Origin: Oxytricha trifallax
Taxonomy: Eukaryota; Ciliophora; Spirotrichea; Sporadotrichida; Oxytrichidae
Direction: 5' to 3'
Assembly: GCA_000711775.1 (NCBI GenBank)
Contig: ARYC01019563.1
Coordinates: 1-64,000, forward strand
DNA: 64,000 bases
The notes beneath the pieces were generated by a model, which saw only the letters and a program-made list of their open reading frames with translations, was not told where the DNA came from and searched no databases. The position numbers and the translations under genes were made by a program. This document shows, one piece after another, positions 45,480 through 58,433 of this stretch; positions within the stretch are counted from its first letter, which is position 1; each line of letters opens with the position of its first letter.

Positions 45480-47479
45480 AATGTTTTTTAATTCATTAAC
45501 ATCATCGCTATTGTTAGTATCTTAATGCATTAATGCATCTACATGAACATGGTTCAATGCAATAATATCTCATTCTTATCATTTTTTGTTTTAAAGTTAA
45601 CAACATAATTTTAGTTAATTATTTAATTGAAGTCAAGTAAGTATAAGCAATTCATTAAATTACTCAAAAAGTTTTCCAACGTTTAAAGGCAATGTCAGGG
45701 GATATTAAATCTAACAAGTTGATGAACCTATCTAAGGATACAAATAAATCTTAGGATTTACTAGTTTAGCAATAAATACCAGATTCTGATGATTTGATAA
45801 CAGGAAATTGATATAAAATTAGATATATGATGTTTTTAATAATTCTATGAAGAAAACAATACACCAAACAAACTCATTTAGCTTCTCAATTAGGATGATT
45901 GTGATACATTATAGATACAATTTTAGTTTCCTTGAATATCTCTATTATTGATTGCTCATATTAGTAATAATCAATATTTGGTAGTTATTTTATAATGATT
46001 ACCTAAAATATAAATCAATAATTTTCATCCAAATAATTATTATTAGGACACATTAAGTGCCGAATAAAAAAGATAATTTGCAAATAATTTACTACTCAAA
46101 ATCTTTGATTGTAATGAAATAAGAATTTAAAATCTTTAATTTTAAATGAAATTAAAGCTAAACTAATTTTCAATTCAGTTTTCATCTGTGCATTTATCAA
46201 CCCTATAACATTTGTATTATTCACTTCAAAAGCTCTAAATTTACTTCTCATTAAAAAGCAGAATTCTAAAATAACTCTATTAATTCACTATAAAAATGCC
46301 TCTTTAGATTATTTATAATTCACTAATAATTAAATGTATGAAAATTGATATTAGTTCTTAAATTTTAAGAAATTGGAGTTTCTCAAATCATACAGGTAAA
46401 TTTAATATTGTCTCCAAGGTAAATCGCTTATTCTTTTGACTCCTCTATTGTGTAAAGTTAATATAAAGTAGGAGAATCGTTCTGAAACTTATCAAATTCT
46501 AGATTAATTTACTATTAAGACGTTATAGAATATTTAGCCAATGAATCTAAATGTTTTTATACTAAACAGTTAAACATTTAAATGCATCGAAATACAATAA
46601 GATTAACTGGAAATATGTTCAGAAATAACATCTCAGTCTTATTATTGAAGAAAAATAAATCCAAAACACTCAAGTAATGAGTGCCATTATGATGGAAATA
46701 ACTGATGATGGGCTAAGTACTCCACAAGCTTTTTATATAAATATATACTACAACGTTCAATAATTTTATCGAAATTGCTGTTTCATTTGAAGTCACTTGT
46801 ATTATCTAAAATATTATATTTCTTGTTTAGTGATTATTCTAGTATTTTAATTTTTATAACTATTTGTTTGAAATATATATAATTTATGTTATCCCACATT
46901 TATGCAGCAAAAAGTATTCATCAATTTATAGATTTGCACTCATTAAATCTCACTATTGCTTTCAATAAATATGACAAACTTTTTCAAAACTATTTCATAA
47001 CTATAAAATAGAGGTTCTATTCTATGAATAATAAGTATGTTATTAGTATAATTTTATCTATATTTAATTTTAATTTATCTTTTATTAAAATAAAAGCATT
47101 TTGCATAATCAAATATGGGCAGAAGTAAAACATGTTTTTAGTTATTTATAACTGTGAATCTTATTTTAATGGATTATAACATACTTAACAAACATGAAAA
47201 GAGTAACTTAATTCCATTTTCAAGCTATAAGGTCTGAAACATAGAAAACTAAAACTTTGTCTTAAAAGTTTAATAAATTTCTACTTGATATTTAATAATT
47301 TCTCTATACAAAAGCTTTAGGATCAGCAAAATCATTAATTAATATCAAATACTTTCCTTGTTATAAATATGTCTATAAACATGTCAAAATCGATAATTTT
47401 ATCAAACTTTAACTATGAGGTTCAATTCTAAGGTTTAATATCATGATTTGTAGTGATCCAATGACAACGATATCACAGT
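45480..47479. other. AT-rich spacer before the TBE cluster
   Basis: Uniformly AT-rich with no frame or repeat I can support. Confidence 0.55.
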
Positions 47480-47620
47480 AATCAAAACCCCAAAACCCTT
47501 CCAGTAGTTTGATTGAGTTTTTGATTGATAAAAGTAGACTATTAGTGCATACTTTATTACGGTTTTAATAGGGTTTATGTAGGAGTTTAATGTTTAAATA
47601 TTAGTAATTTAAGTGAGTAT

Positions 47621-48669
47621 ATGAGAGATTTGGGGTCTGTTTATGACAGTGAGTATATAGATTTATTGTTTAAGTTGCGTTCTGGTTGCGACGATTATTG
47701 TGATCAACTCAAACCTATTCTAAATAACACATCTATAGCAAGGCTGCTCCATAAACCACCTGCTACTGTTAGGTCTCACGGTCTATTAGAAATAAATTTA
47801 AAGAGATAGCAACTGAATTCTAAGCCTAAAAGACCTTTAAAATTCTAGCAGCATCATATTGACTATCTTATGAATGATAAGACTCTTAAATTATGGGCTC
47901 ATTTCTCTCTATCCTAGAGGGCTGTGATGTTTCATCGCCAATTTCCTGAGCTTCACATATCTGCTTAATCGATAGCTAACATATATAAAAAGAACTGAAT
48001 ATCTTACAAGACAGTCAAACTCATTAAGAGAGTGATTAACTTTAATGTTCCATTTTATAAGACTAATTTAAATTATATATTCGATTAAATGCAGAGGTCT
48101 TAAGAGCATAATATAAAGTTCATACACGCTGATGAAGCTGTATTTACATTCAATACCTTTATATCAAGGTCTTGGTACAAGAGGTATAGTAATATAGAAG
48201 TTTATGACTAAAAGGTTAAGGTGTAAACTCATGCTATTCTTGGTGGAATAAGTGAAGATAGTGGCCTCGAGACTTATGTTATTCACCCTCGTTCTATAAA
48301 GACTGAATAATATATTAAGTTCTTCCAATAACTCAGAGATAAGTACGCTGACTAAGAGATTATTCTATTCGTTGATAACTTGTCAGTTCATAAAACTAAA
48401 GACTCAAGGAAGGAATATGAAAGGCTAAATATAACACCTGTATTTAATGTTCCTTACAGCCCTTAGTTCGATGGAATTGAATTATATTGGAGGTTATTGA
48501 AGGTCATTATAAGAAATTGCTGCTCTACCATCTGATGCATGATTTAAAGATAGATACTGTCAATTTTATTAAAAGTGTTGCTAAGAGAGTCAGCGATAAT
48601 AAAGCTAAAGTATGCGCAAGAGAACGATTATTTTGTGTATATAAATAATTTTTAGATTTAAATGAATGA
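47621..48669 (+). pseudogene. TBE-A DDE transposase with two lesions
   Basis: It starts MRDLGSVYDSEYIDLLFKLR, then NTSIARLLHKPPATVRSHGL (helix-turn-helix region). One in-frame TGA replaces a Gly codon in NIYKKNGISYK (near 47998). Catalytic motifs HADEAVFTFNTFI, FVDNLSVHKTK and YSPQFDGIELYW follow, all acids present. A one-base deletion directly after the Glu motif shifts the last ~60 codons. It ends 6 bases from the convergent 22-kDa stop. Confidence 0.87.
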
Positions 48670-48675
48670 ATAAGT

Positions 48676-49464
48676 TCACATATTAAATTTGCCCGTGAAG
48701 GGATTTGGCTTCTCTTTCTTTTCTTCTTCTTAGGGCTTGCTTGGCCTATGTTTCTTCTCTTAGTGCCAGCTCCTGCATCTATGTTCATCTCTTCTGGTTT
48801 TAATAAATCTTTGAAGAGCCTCTTACTCAATTCATGTTTTACTTGAGACTTTCTCTCTCTGTTTAATTTGCTGCGCTCTTTCATCAAGTATATAGCAGTA
48901 CCAGGTTTTTCTATAAAGTTAGAAGACTAAGCTTACTTGAGATGAAAGGATGCTTTTAAAGTTCCTACAGCCAGGTATCACTTATTTTAATACCTTGCTT
49001 CTCTTTTTCTTCAGGAGAGATGCTGTATCGTTTCTTGTGAGCTTCTTAAATAACTTCATTTAAGTACTCAGGTTTCAGAGTTGCAAGAACACCAAAGAAG
49101 AAGTTTCTCTCTGGCAACTTATTAGAGAGCTGTAGCTTTGATGGAAGGTAGAGAGCTACGTCCGGATCACTCATAGCATCATCATATAGGTTTGTCACTG
49201 ATATTTCAGGTTAGTTAGGTATCTCTATCATCCTAATTTTATTAGACTTAAAAGCTTTTTTTTCTTCCATCAGTAAGGCTTTTAAGAATGAGATTTCAGT
49301 TCCCTCCTAAGTCGGCATGAAGAATCCAACTATAATGGATTAATTAATCTTACTTAAGAACTTACCTTGCTATACCAATATCTATAAAGGTCCTCTTTAC
49401 TTCGAAATTTTCCTATTAAATCTTGAGATTAAATTCTCTTCATTGCATCATTCATAGACTCCAT
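48676..49464 (-). CDS. TBE-A '22-kDa' ORF, nearly intact
   Basis: It starts at 49464 (MESMNDAMKRI). Introns are 49330-49365 (36 bp) and 48911-48936 (26 bp), the same lengths as in group B. Exon 2 is open: FMPTQEGTEISFLKALLMEE, QLSNKLPERNFFFGVLATLK, QEAHKKRYSISPEEKEKQGI. Exon 3 reads SKKPGTAIYLMKERSKLNRE. Near its end one base is missing relative to group B in the IGQ/MGP region, so the frame runs past the usual TGA to 48525. Confidence 0.82.
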
Positions 49465-50018
49465 CTTGCTTCCTCTTTCTAGAAATGTTAATGAAATTTA
49501 AAATTATGGATATCCATTCTAAGTTTATTAAAATCTTACTACTAAATAGGGAGGACCTACTGGAGGTCAACCTTGAAAAGATATGAGGAGAAGCATTGAA
49601 AAACTTGCTCCAAGTTTCACAGATTGATTTCCATTTTTATCAATCTATCTCCATTAAATTGCTCCTAATAATGTTTAATTATTTTAGGAGGTCCTCCAAA
49701 TTAAGTTCAAACTTTATTAGGAGTTAAATTTTAAGGTTAAAACTTAATTAGGAGCATATTAAATTTAAAAATGTTTAATAACTTTACCTCCAAATTAAGT
49801 TCAAACTTGATTTGGAGGACCTCCTAGAGAAACAAAACTTCATTAGGAGTATTTTAATTTACTAAAATGTATAAAATTCTCATAAAATATGTCAACTTAC
49901 AGTCTTTTATGGTTAGTTAATTTTCTTACCTCTCAGCAAAGAATCTACCAGAGTGTCTTATACTCTACTATAATAGTTTATCTCGGTATATTATAATAAA
50001 ATATATCAGCAAACTAAA

Positions 50019-51466
50019 ATGAGCGCTAACCTTTTGAGAAGAGCGGCATTACTTGGATCAAGCCAATAAAAGTTATCATTCCAGCAACCAAGAAAAGTAG
50101 AGACCAGAGACGCTTGTACTCAGTGGGAGCCTACTTATGACAACTTTGACCAGTCTAGCTTTGATATTTAAATATAAGTTAAGTAGGAGGTTATCATAGA
50201 AGCGGTGGAAATTGAGGAGGGGTTTAAAAACACCTTAGAGCATTAATAAATACCAGGCCAAAGTTGACTATTAATGCAAAGAATGCAATAAAGTTTTCCC
50301 TTACAAGTCAACTTATAAGAGACACATGAGAGATATACAAAAAGATATGCTAAACTTATATCTCAAGCATTAAAAGAAAGATGGGAAGTATGTCTGTGAG
50401 TTCTTGTGAGAAGCCATATTCTCATACTAGAGACCTCAAAGTGCACTTAAAGAAAAAGCACAATCAAAGTTTTGTCTTTATTCATGAACCTACAGGAAAT
50501 AGATTCCTCTAAAAGAGAAGATCAAGAAACCAGTGGAGTCTCTTAGAGTTGAAGTTTAGAAGTAAGTTAAAATGAAGAAAGCAGTCAAGAACTTTCCAGT
50601 ATCTGAGATTAATAAAATCATGGTTAAGATAGAGGTTATGAAGATTCCCATATTAAAAATTGTTGACTTAGATTCTTGCCTAGAAATCTACCTCACTCTT
50701 GAAGATAAAATAGAGAAGAGAGTAATTAATGATGACTAACATGCTTATAAGATATATCCTTTCAATTACTTCTTGCTGATGACAAGTTCCAAATGGAATT
50801 TGCTAATGAGTAGTATGCTGTTTAAAAGGCAAAGTAAAATGAGTGCAGGCATATCATCTAGCTTGATGCTATTTTACTTGGTAAAGATCATGTAGCCTTC
50901 AGGCATCCTTTACTAGAAATGACTTATAGAGAATTCTTATCTGACAATAGATGTCAGAGATAAATTAGCTAGATAGTGCAGCAGGTAGTTGAGGGGATTG
51001 AAGAGCTTCACAAGCTAGGTTATGTTCATAGAGACTTAAAGCCAGAGAACATCATGATGAACTTTCAGCCTCTTAGAGTTTATATTATTGACTTCAACAG
51101 AGCTCAAAGAGTGCAAGCCTCTGCATAAGGAAATGTATACGGCACTCCTGGATATTTCCCAGAGAGAGAGAGGATTGGAGAGATGGAGACACTTAATGGG
51201 ATATCTGGGCTCTAGCAGTAATAATAATAGAGAGCGACATGCCAAGAAACGATTACTTTAGCTGCAGTGGTGAGAGAGATTCTAAGCAGAGAATCAAACA
51301 ATATCTCGATAAAAATAAAATAAATGGAGGTCTCAGAGAACTTGCATACTCAACTATTATCAAGCCAAGCTAAGAGAATTAACAAACAATAGAAATGATC
51401 AAACATCAACTTAGAAAGATAAAATTCAGAGAACTGGCACATGACTCTAAGCTAATGTTTGTGTGA
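50019..51466 (+). pseudogene. TBE-A zinc-finger/kinase gene, several frame breaks
   Basis: N-terminus MSANLLRRAALLGSSQQKLS. Compared with 56822-58271 it has extra or missing bases near 50253 (before the first finger), 50402 (second finger), 50775 and 51168. The finger residues VDYQCKECNKVFPYKSTYKR, the catalytic loop VHRDLKPENIMM and FNRAQRVQA are legible. TGA at 51464-51466. Confidence 0.82.
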
Positions 51467-51628
51467 AATATTTAAAAAAAACTCAATTGTTATACTCACT
51501 TAAATTACTAATATTTAAACATTAAACGTCTACATAAACCCTATTAAATCCCAAATAAAGTGTGTACTAATAGTCTACTTTTTTAAACATAAACTCAATC
51601 AAACTACTGAAAGGGTTTTGGGGTTTTA

Positions 51629-52530
51629 AATCTACTTTTGAGCTCCTCTGCAAGACAAAAATATTTCTAACCTTACCTAATTTTTTAAAACAATTTTCCA
51701 TTCTAAGACTTCGAACTATTCCTCTGTATTCTTATAATTTATTAAGTTATCTAAATATTTTTAATTTTTGACATTTATTTCAGATTGATTTTTTTAATTG
51801 GCAAATAATTTAATTTTATTTAAATTTTGGTATTAATTATATTTATTACTCGTTTTGTTATTATTATCAATTTTTTATAAATGAATTATCCTTTTATTTT
51901 TTATACAATATTAATTTGTCCTTTTTGCAACATTTTAATTTAATTGTGAAAATGATTTATGTTTTCGATATTATTTATTTTATTGATTTATTTTTTGTAT
52001 TATTTTTTCCTTGATATATCTTTCCATAAATATGTTTAACCTTACTTTATAACGGTTATACAAATCAAATAACCATTTTCTTAATTTTAATTTTTTAATT
52101 AATTATTTAATTTTAAAATTTATTAGACTCTACGCTGAAATCATTATATTTAATATCTGTATATTATCTTCCATTTATAATGTTTATTAATATATTCCCA
52201 TTTATTTAAGATATGGATTATTTTTTAGCAAAATTTATGTTAAATATATTTATATAGGATACTTTGAAAAATTAAAAAAATAATTAAATTAAATTACATA
52301 TAAAAATCAATTGAAAATAAAATATTATTTATATATGAAATTCATAAAAATAAATGCAAGCATATAACCAATAAGGTAATAATATATGGAAAGCTTAAGT
52401 CTTAAGGTACCTACCTGTTCTCTTATTAACATAATTATTTCCGGTGATTGGTACCTGAAATATTCATTTTCTATTCCCTTCATTATTCTTCCATTCCATT
52501 TTCCTTGCTTGCTTTTTCTTTGCTTCCATT
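51629..52530. other. AT-rich spacer of tandem unit, copy 1
   Basis: Non-TBE sequence, about 80% A+T. The only longer frame (52386-52571) overlaps the TBE tip and is repeated because the unit is duplicated; it shows no protein features. Confidence 0.65.
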
Positions 52531-52603
52531 CAAAACCCCTTCATGAGGTTTATAAGTGCTTTGATTTGTAGGGAATTTGTTAGGGGTTGGGGTTATTAAT
52601 TAA

Positions 52604-53941
52604 ATGCGAGACTAAAATTATAAGCTTTTGGGGTCTATATATGATGAGGAGTATATAGGTTTAGTGTTTTAACTGCGTTATGGATGTGATATATATAGTA
52701 AATAAGTCAAACCAGTACTGAACTATAAGTCTATTTCACTGCTCTTAAAGCGTAGTCCATCAACTGTTCGCTCTCACTGCTTGAAAGCTGTGTAATTAAA
52801 GCAATAATAGCTGAATTCTTAGCCTAAGAGGAAGTCAAAGTTTCTTTAGAAGCATATTGACTATCTTATTCATGAAAAAACTGTGAAGTATTGGGCTCAC
52901 TTCTCTCTCGACTAACGAGCTATTATGTTTCACAGCCAGTTCCCTGAGTTGAAGATCTCTGCATAATCTGTTGCAAACATTTATAAACGAAACGGTATCT
53001 CTTACAAAGGTGTAAATCGTATCAAGAGAGTAATTGATTTCACTCTGCCATTTTACAACAACAACTTAAATTATATTTATAATTAAATGCAGAGAGCCTA
53101 ATAGAATAATATTAAGTTTATTCATGCTGACGAGGCTGTGTTTACATTCAACACTTTCATCTAGAAGTCTTGGTATAAGAGGCATAGCAACATAGAAGTA
53201 TATGACTAGAAAGTCAAGGTATAAACAATGGCAATTCTTGGAGGTATTAGCGAGGATGCTGGTTTAGAAACTTCTCTTATTCATCCTCGCTCTATTAAGA
53301 CAGAGCAGTATATTAAGTTCTTAGAGCAGGTGAGAGAGAAGTACCCTGAGTAAGAGATTATACTGTTTGTTGATAATCTTTATGTTCATAAGTCAAAAGA
53401 AACAAGGAAGAGTTATGAGCAGCTAAGAATAACGCCAGTGTTCAACGTACCTTACAGTCCATAGTTTAATGGAATTGGGTTTTGCTAGGGTATTTTAAAA
53501 GGTCATTACAAGAAACTGCTGCTATATGACTTGATGCATGACCTACCTATCGATACAGTCGATTTAATTTAAAGTTCAGCTAAGAGAGTTGATAATTAGT
53601 TGGCATAAAAGTGTGTGAAAGATGGGAGAGTGAATGTATATATATAAGATTTGTAGTAAAGTTAATAAATATATAAGTCACATTTAAAATTCTTTAGAGG
53701 GAGCTGGCTTCTCTTTTTTTCTCTTCTTCTTCTTTCTTCCCTCCTTATAAGTTTCTTCTCTTGCTGCCAGCTCCAGCATCTATATTCATTGACTCTGTAG
53801 GCTAAATATTTGAATAAAGTCTCTTGCTAACTTCATACCTTGTCTGCGACTTTCGCTCTCTGTGAAACTTGCTCTATTCTTTTATCAAGAAGATGCCAGT
53901 ACCAGATTTTTCAAAAGAGTTAAGATACAAATCTTACTTGA
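52604..53941 (+). CDS. TBE-C transposase, open frame but catalytic Glu lost
   Basis: No TGA from ATG 52604 to 53941. It starts MRDQNYKLLGSIYDEEYIGL, with SISLLLKRSPSTVRSHCLKA (helix-turn-helix), HADEAVFTFNTFIQKSWYKR (Asp) and FVDNLYVHKSKE (Asp). The motif read as NGIEFYW in group B is NGIGFCQ here: Glu to Gly, Tyr to Cys and Trp to Gln, all by A/G transitions. The last ~85 codons run antisense through the 22-kDa gene; the natural end is expected near 53670. The protein is probably catalytically dead although the frame is preserved. Confidence 0.85.
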
Positions 53942-54466
53942 AATATAAGGGTGCTTCTACAGCTCTGATAGCCAGCTCTCACTTATCTTGATTCCCAGTT
54001 TATCCTTATCTTCTGAAGAGATGCTGTACCTTTTCTTATGAGATTCTTGAATAATTTCTTTCAAGTAATCACCTGTAATTGTTGCAAGTATGCCAAAGAA
54101 ATAGTTTCTTTCAGATCGTTTATTTGACAACTGCTTCTTAGTAGGCAGGTACTGCGAAACCTCTGGGTCATTCATAGCATCATCATATATATTAGTCACT
54201 GAGATTTCTGGATAGTTTGGAATCTCTGCAAACTTTACATCTTAAGTTCTCAATGGTTTCTTCTCTTCGCTGAGTATCGCTCTTAGAAATGATATTTTAG
54301 TACCTTCCATCGTTGGCATGAAAAAACCAACTACATAATTAAGATTAGAAGCTATGAGTTAATTACCTTGCTGCGCCAAGTAGCGATGCAAATTCTCCTT
54401 ACTTCTAAATCTTTGAATCAATTCTTGAGCTTGCACTCTTTTCATTGCATCATTCATTGACTCCAT
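53678..54466 (-). CDS. TBE-C '22-kDa' ORF
   Basis: It starts MESMNDAMKRVQAQELIQRF. Intron 1 is 54331-54366 (36 bp). Exon 2: MPTMEGTKISFLRAILSEEK, QLSNKRSERNYFFGILATIT, IQESHKKRYSISSEDKDKLG. At intron 2 the donor GTAAG is present (near 53941), but the acceptor AG seen in groups A and B reads TG, so splicing may fail or shift. The C-terminus PSKEFQM-TGA parallels group B. Confidence 0.78.
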
Positions 54467-54904
54467 CTTGTTTACAGACCTAAGAAAAGATATTCACATT
54501 TAAGTTTATTGATTTCAGTTATATACCTCTGTAAAACTTACTATTAAATATGGGAATCTTATAGAAGGTCAACCCTCTTAGAAGGATATGGAGAAGGTTT
54601 TGAGAAGTGGTTTCAAACTTGAGAGATTGATATCAATTTCTACTGTTATAGTTCCATATTTTTTAATTTAAATTGGTATGTACTTAATTAGGAGCAGCCC
54701 CTAAATCGGTACGTGATGTAATCAACTTATTATTTATAGTAAAAATGTTTAGTTTCTCACCCATATTTAGAGCTGGTTCGTCTCTTAGTGCTCATTTCTA
54801 TTGGCTAATACTCTAAAAACCTCCCTTTAAACTTATAGGGTTGCAAAGCTCTCATATAAGCTCTCAGTTATAGAGGCAGTTTTATAATTTTAAATTCAAA
54901 TTAT

Positions 54905-56342
54905 ATGAGCGCTTACATTTTATGAAAAACAACAGCACTTCCATCAAACTAAATGAGACTTACCTTTGGCAGCAATAAAAAGTGTGATAGCTGTGAGATG
55001 AACTCTCATAAAGAACTACCAGAGCTATCACTTGAGGTCTCTGTTATTAAAATAGAAATTAATAATAGAAAATAAATGGCAAACAAGAGACAGAGAGGAG
55101 GAGAAAGGTATTAATGAAATTCCTATACAAATTGAAGAAGTAGAAGTAACTTTTGTGAGAAGTGTGAGAGAGACTTCGCTCATAAATCTAGTTGGTATAG
55201 GCATATGAAAGAGCATAGAGAAGCCAAGCCAACAGTATACTTAAAGCACGATAAAATCGACGGAAAGTATGATTGCTTCGAGTGCCATAAGCAGTATGCT
55301 CATACTAGAGATTTAAGGAAGCATCTTTTAAAAGCTCACAAGAAAGATTTAGAGATTGAAAAGCATGAAGATGAATTGAAGCTACTTAACAAAAGAAAAC
55401 AAGAGAATCTTCGAAAATGGTAGAGCTCGAACAAGCTAGTGAATCAGAATATGTGAGGAAATCACGCAACCTACAAGCATCTGAAATCACAAAGATTATG
55501 ATTAAAATTCAATATAAAAAGATTCCTGTTCTTGCCTAAGTTGACCTAGACGCTTCACTTTAAAGCTAACTTATATTAGAAGACTCCTTTGATAAGAAAG
55601 TTATCAATGATCATCAGTATGCATACAAGGTGTATCCCTTCAACTATCTCTTAAGTGATGATAAATATTAGATGGAGTTCACAAATGAGTATCAAGTACT
55701 CACTCAAGCAAAGTTTAAAGAGTGTAGTTACTTAATCAAGCTAGATGCTGTTCTCCTTGCCAAGGATCATGTTGCTTTCAGACTCCCACTCTATGAAATG
55801 ACCCTCAGAGATTTTATTACTGATCAAAGGAATCATAAGTAGCTTGCTTTGATAGCAACTTAAACCTTACAAGGTATAAAAGAGCTACATAAGTTAGGCT
55901 TTGTTCATAGAGATTTGAAGCCTGAGAATATTATGATAAACTTCTCACCTGTAAGAGTGACAATTATTGACTTCAACAGAGCATTAAGGGTAGAAGTATC
56001 AAGGCTAGGAAGTGTTATGGGAACTCCAGGCTATTATCCTGAAAGAGAAGACTGGAGAGATGGAGACTATCAATGGGATGTGTGGGTTTTAGCAGCAATA
56101 ATTATAGAGTGCGATATGCCTCGGAATGATTACTACTCTACAAGGTGTGAGAAAGACGCTAATAAAGAATCAAGTAATTTATAGACAAAACCAGAGCATC
56201 TCAATAATTAAAATAAATGGCATAATCAATAATCTTTAAACCAAACTCTAGATCAGACATAGCATTAGAGAAGATAGAGTTGTGGTTAAGCAAAATAAAC
56301 TTTAGACCTCTCCCACATGATCCAAAAGTGCATTTTGAGTGA
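54905..56342 (+). pseudogene. TBE-C zinc-finger/kinase gene, copy 1
   Basis: ATGAGCGCT at 54905 parallels group A, but a TGA follows within seven codons. Legible parts: finger CEKCERDFAHKSSWYRHMKE, finger CFECHKQYAHTRDLRKHLLK, kinase lysine YKVYPFNYLL, catalytic loop VHRDLKPENI, IIDFNRALRV, GTPGYYPERED and WDVWVLAA. Frame changes lie near 55090-55160 and 55400, and one near 56215 before the C-terminal KPNSRSDIALEKIELWLSKI. TGA at 56340-56342. Confidence 0.82.
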
Positions 56343-56461
56343 TTAAATTAAAGAAATTTACTATATATTTCACATTAAAACCTATTAATAACCCCAACCC
56401 CTAACAAATTCCCTACAAATCAAAGCACTTATAAACCTCATTAAGGGGTTTTGGGGTTTTG

Positions 56462-58433
56462 AATGTTTAATTATTTTAGGAGGTCTTCCAAATTAAGTAC
56501 AAACTTTATTAGGAGTTAAATTTTAAGGTTAAAACTTAATTAGGAGCATATTAAATTTAAAAATGTTTAATAACTTTACCTCCAAATTAAGTTCAAACTT
56601 GATTTGGAGGACCTCCTAGAGAAACAAAACTTCATTAGGAGTATTTTAATTTACTAAAATGTATAAAATTCTCATAAAATATGTCAACTTACAGTCTATT
56701 ATGGTTAGTTAATTTTCTTACCTCTCAGCAACGAAACTACCAGAGTGTCTTATAGTCTACTATAATTGTTTATCTAGGTAGATTTTATCATTATTATAAT
56801 AAAATATATCAGAAAACTAAAATGAGCGCTAACCTTTTGAGAAGAGCGGCATTACTTGATTAAAATCAATAAAAGTTATCATTCCAGCAACCAAGAAAAG
56901 TAGAGACCAGAGACGCTTGTACTCAGTGGGAGCCTACTTATGACAACTTTGACCAGTCTAGCTTTGAGATTTAAATATAAGTTAAGTAGGAAGTTATCAT
57001 AGAAGCGGTGGAAATTGAGGAGGGGTTTAAAAACACCTTAGAGCATTAATAAATACAGGCCAAAGTTGACTATTAATGCAAAGAATGCAATAAAGTTTTC
57101 CCTTACAAGTCAATTTATAAGAGATACATGAGAGATATACACAACGATATGCTAAACTTATATCTCAAGCATTAAAAGAAAGATGGGAAGTATGTCTGTG
57201 AGTTCTGTAAGAAGCCATATTCTCATACTAGAGACCTCAAAGTGCACTTAAAGAAAAAGCACAATTAAAGTTTTGTCTTTATTCATGAACCTACAGGGAA
57301 TAGATTCCTCTAAAAGAGAAGATCAAGAAACCCAGTGGAGTCTCTTAGAGTTGAAGTCTAGAAGTAAGTTAAAATGAAGAAAGCAGTCAAGAACTTTCCA
57401 GTCTCTGAGATCAATAAAATCATGGTTAAAATAGAGGCAATGAAGATTCCCATATTAAAAATTATTGACTTAGATTCTTGCCTAGAAAGCTACCTCACTC
57501 TTGAAGATAAAATAGAGAAGAGAGTCATTACAGATGACTAATATGCTTACAAGATATATCCTTTCAATTACTTCCTTGCTGATGACAAGTTCCAAATGGA
57601 ATTTGCTAATGAGTATTATGCTCTTTAAAAGGCAAAGTAAAATGAGTGCAGGCATATCATCTAGCTTGATGCTATTTTACTTGGTAAAGATCATGTAGCC
57701 TTCAGGCTTCCTTTACTTGAAATGACTTACAGAGAATTCTTATCTGACAATAGATGTCAGAGATAAATTGGCTAGATAGTATAGCAGATAGTTGAGGGGA
57801 TTGAAGAGCTTCACAAGCTTGGTTATGTTCATAGAGACTTAAAGCCAGAGAACATCATGATAAACTTTCAGCCTCTTAGAGTTTATATTATTGACTTCAA
57901 CAGAGCTCAAAGAGTGCAAGCCTCTGCATAAGGAAATGTATACGGCACTCCTGGATATTTCCCAGAGAGAGAGGATTGGAGAGATGGAGACACTTAATGG
58001 GATATCTGGGCTCTAGCAGTAATAAATAATAATAGAGAGCGACATGCCAAGAAACGATTACTTTAGCTGCAGGGGTGAGAGAGATTCTAAGCAGAGAATC
58101 AAACAATATCTCGATAAAAATAAAATAAATGGAGGTCTCAGAGAACTTGCATACTCAACTATTATCAAGCCAAGCTAAGAGAATTAACAAACAATAGAAA
58201 TGATCAAACATCAACTTAGAAAGATAAAATTCAGAGAACTGGCACATGACTCTAAGCTAATGTTTGTGTGAAATATTTAAAAAAAACTCAATTGTTATAC
58301 TCACTTAAATTACTAATATTTAAACATTAAACGTCTACATAAACCCTATTAAATCCCAAATAAAGTGTGTACTAATAGTCTACTTTTTTAAACATAAACT
58401 CAATCAAACTACTGAAAGGGTTTTGGGGTTTTA
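56462..58433. mobile_element. Kinase half of a group-A TBE, unit 2
   Basis: It starts abruptly at AATGTTTAATT, interior sequence of group A, and ends at the group-A right tip, followed by AAT. It lacks the transposase, the 22-kDa gene and the left repeat. It differs from 49670-51628 by a 13-bp net length change and scattered substitutions in its first 1.6 kb, then becomes nearly identical. Confidence 0.9.
56822..58271 (+). pseudogene. TBE-A zinc-finger/kinase gene, unit 2
   Basis: This copy is open over the finger and kinase core: VDYQCKECNKVFPYKSIYKR, CEFCKKPYSHTRDLKVHLKK, YKIYPFNYFLADDKF, FANEYYALQKAKQ, VHRDLKPENIMI, IIDFNRAQRV, GTPGYFPERED. Insertion of four bases near 58022 shifts the frame after WDIWALAVI, and the first ~20 codons are also altered (near 56858). 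TGA 58269-58271. Confidence 0.82.

Larger units (their letters stand above)
47483..51628. mobile_element. Complete group-A TBE, 4146 bp, AAT target duplication
   Basis: The left tip is CAAAACCCCAAAACCCTTCC. The right tip is its inverted copy except that the terminal base is A instead of G. AAT flanks both sides (47480-47482 and 51629-51631). The orientation is opposite to the copy at 341-4614: transposase (plus), 22-kDa (minus), kinase (plus). The whole kinase half recurs at 56462 and 63271. Confidence 0.93.
52531..56461. mobile_element. Group-C TBE, copy 1, 3931 bp
   Basis: The left tip is CAAAACCCCTTCATGAGG, one AAAACCCC block shorter than the right tip (CCTTAAGGGGTTTTGGGGTTTTG minus CC). 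The next ~45 bases of inverted repeat match group B. Left flank is ATT but right flank is AAT, so the two ends do not share a target duplication. Gene order: transposase (plus), 22-kDa (minus), kinase (plus). Confidence 0.9.

Noticed and set aside
52386-52571. 61-codon frame duplicated exactly at 59191-59376
   Set aside because: Identity reflects the tandem duplication, not selection; it overlaps the TBE tip and has no protein features.
55915-56184. A host protein kinase gene
   Set aside because: The kinase motifs are inside the TBE zinc-finger/kinase gene and recur in every TBE copy.
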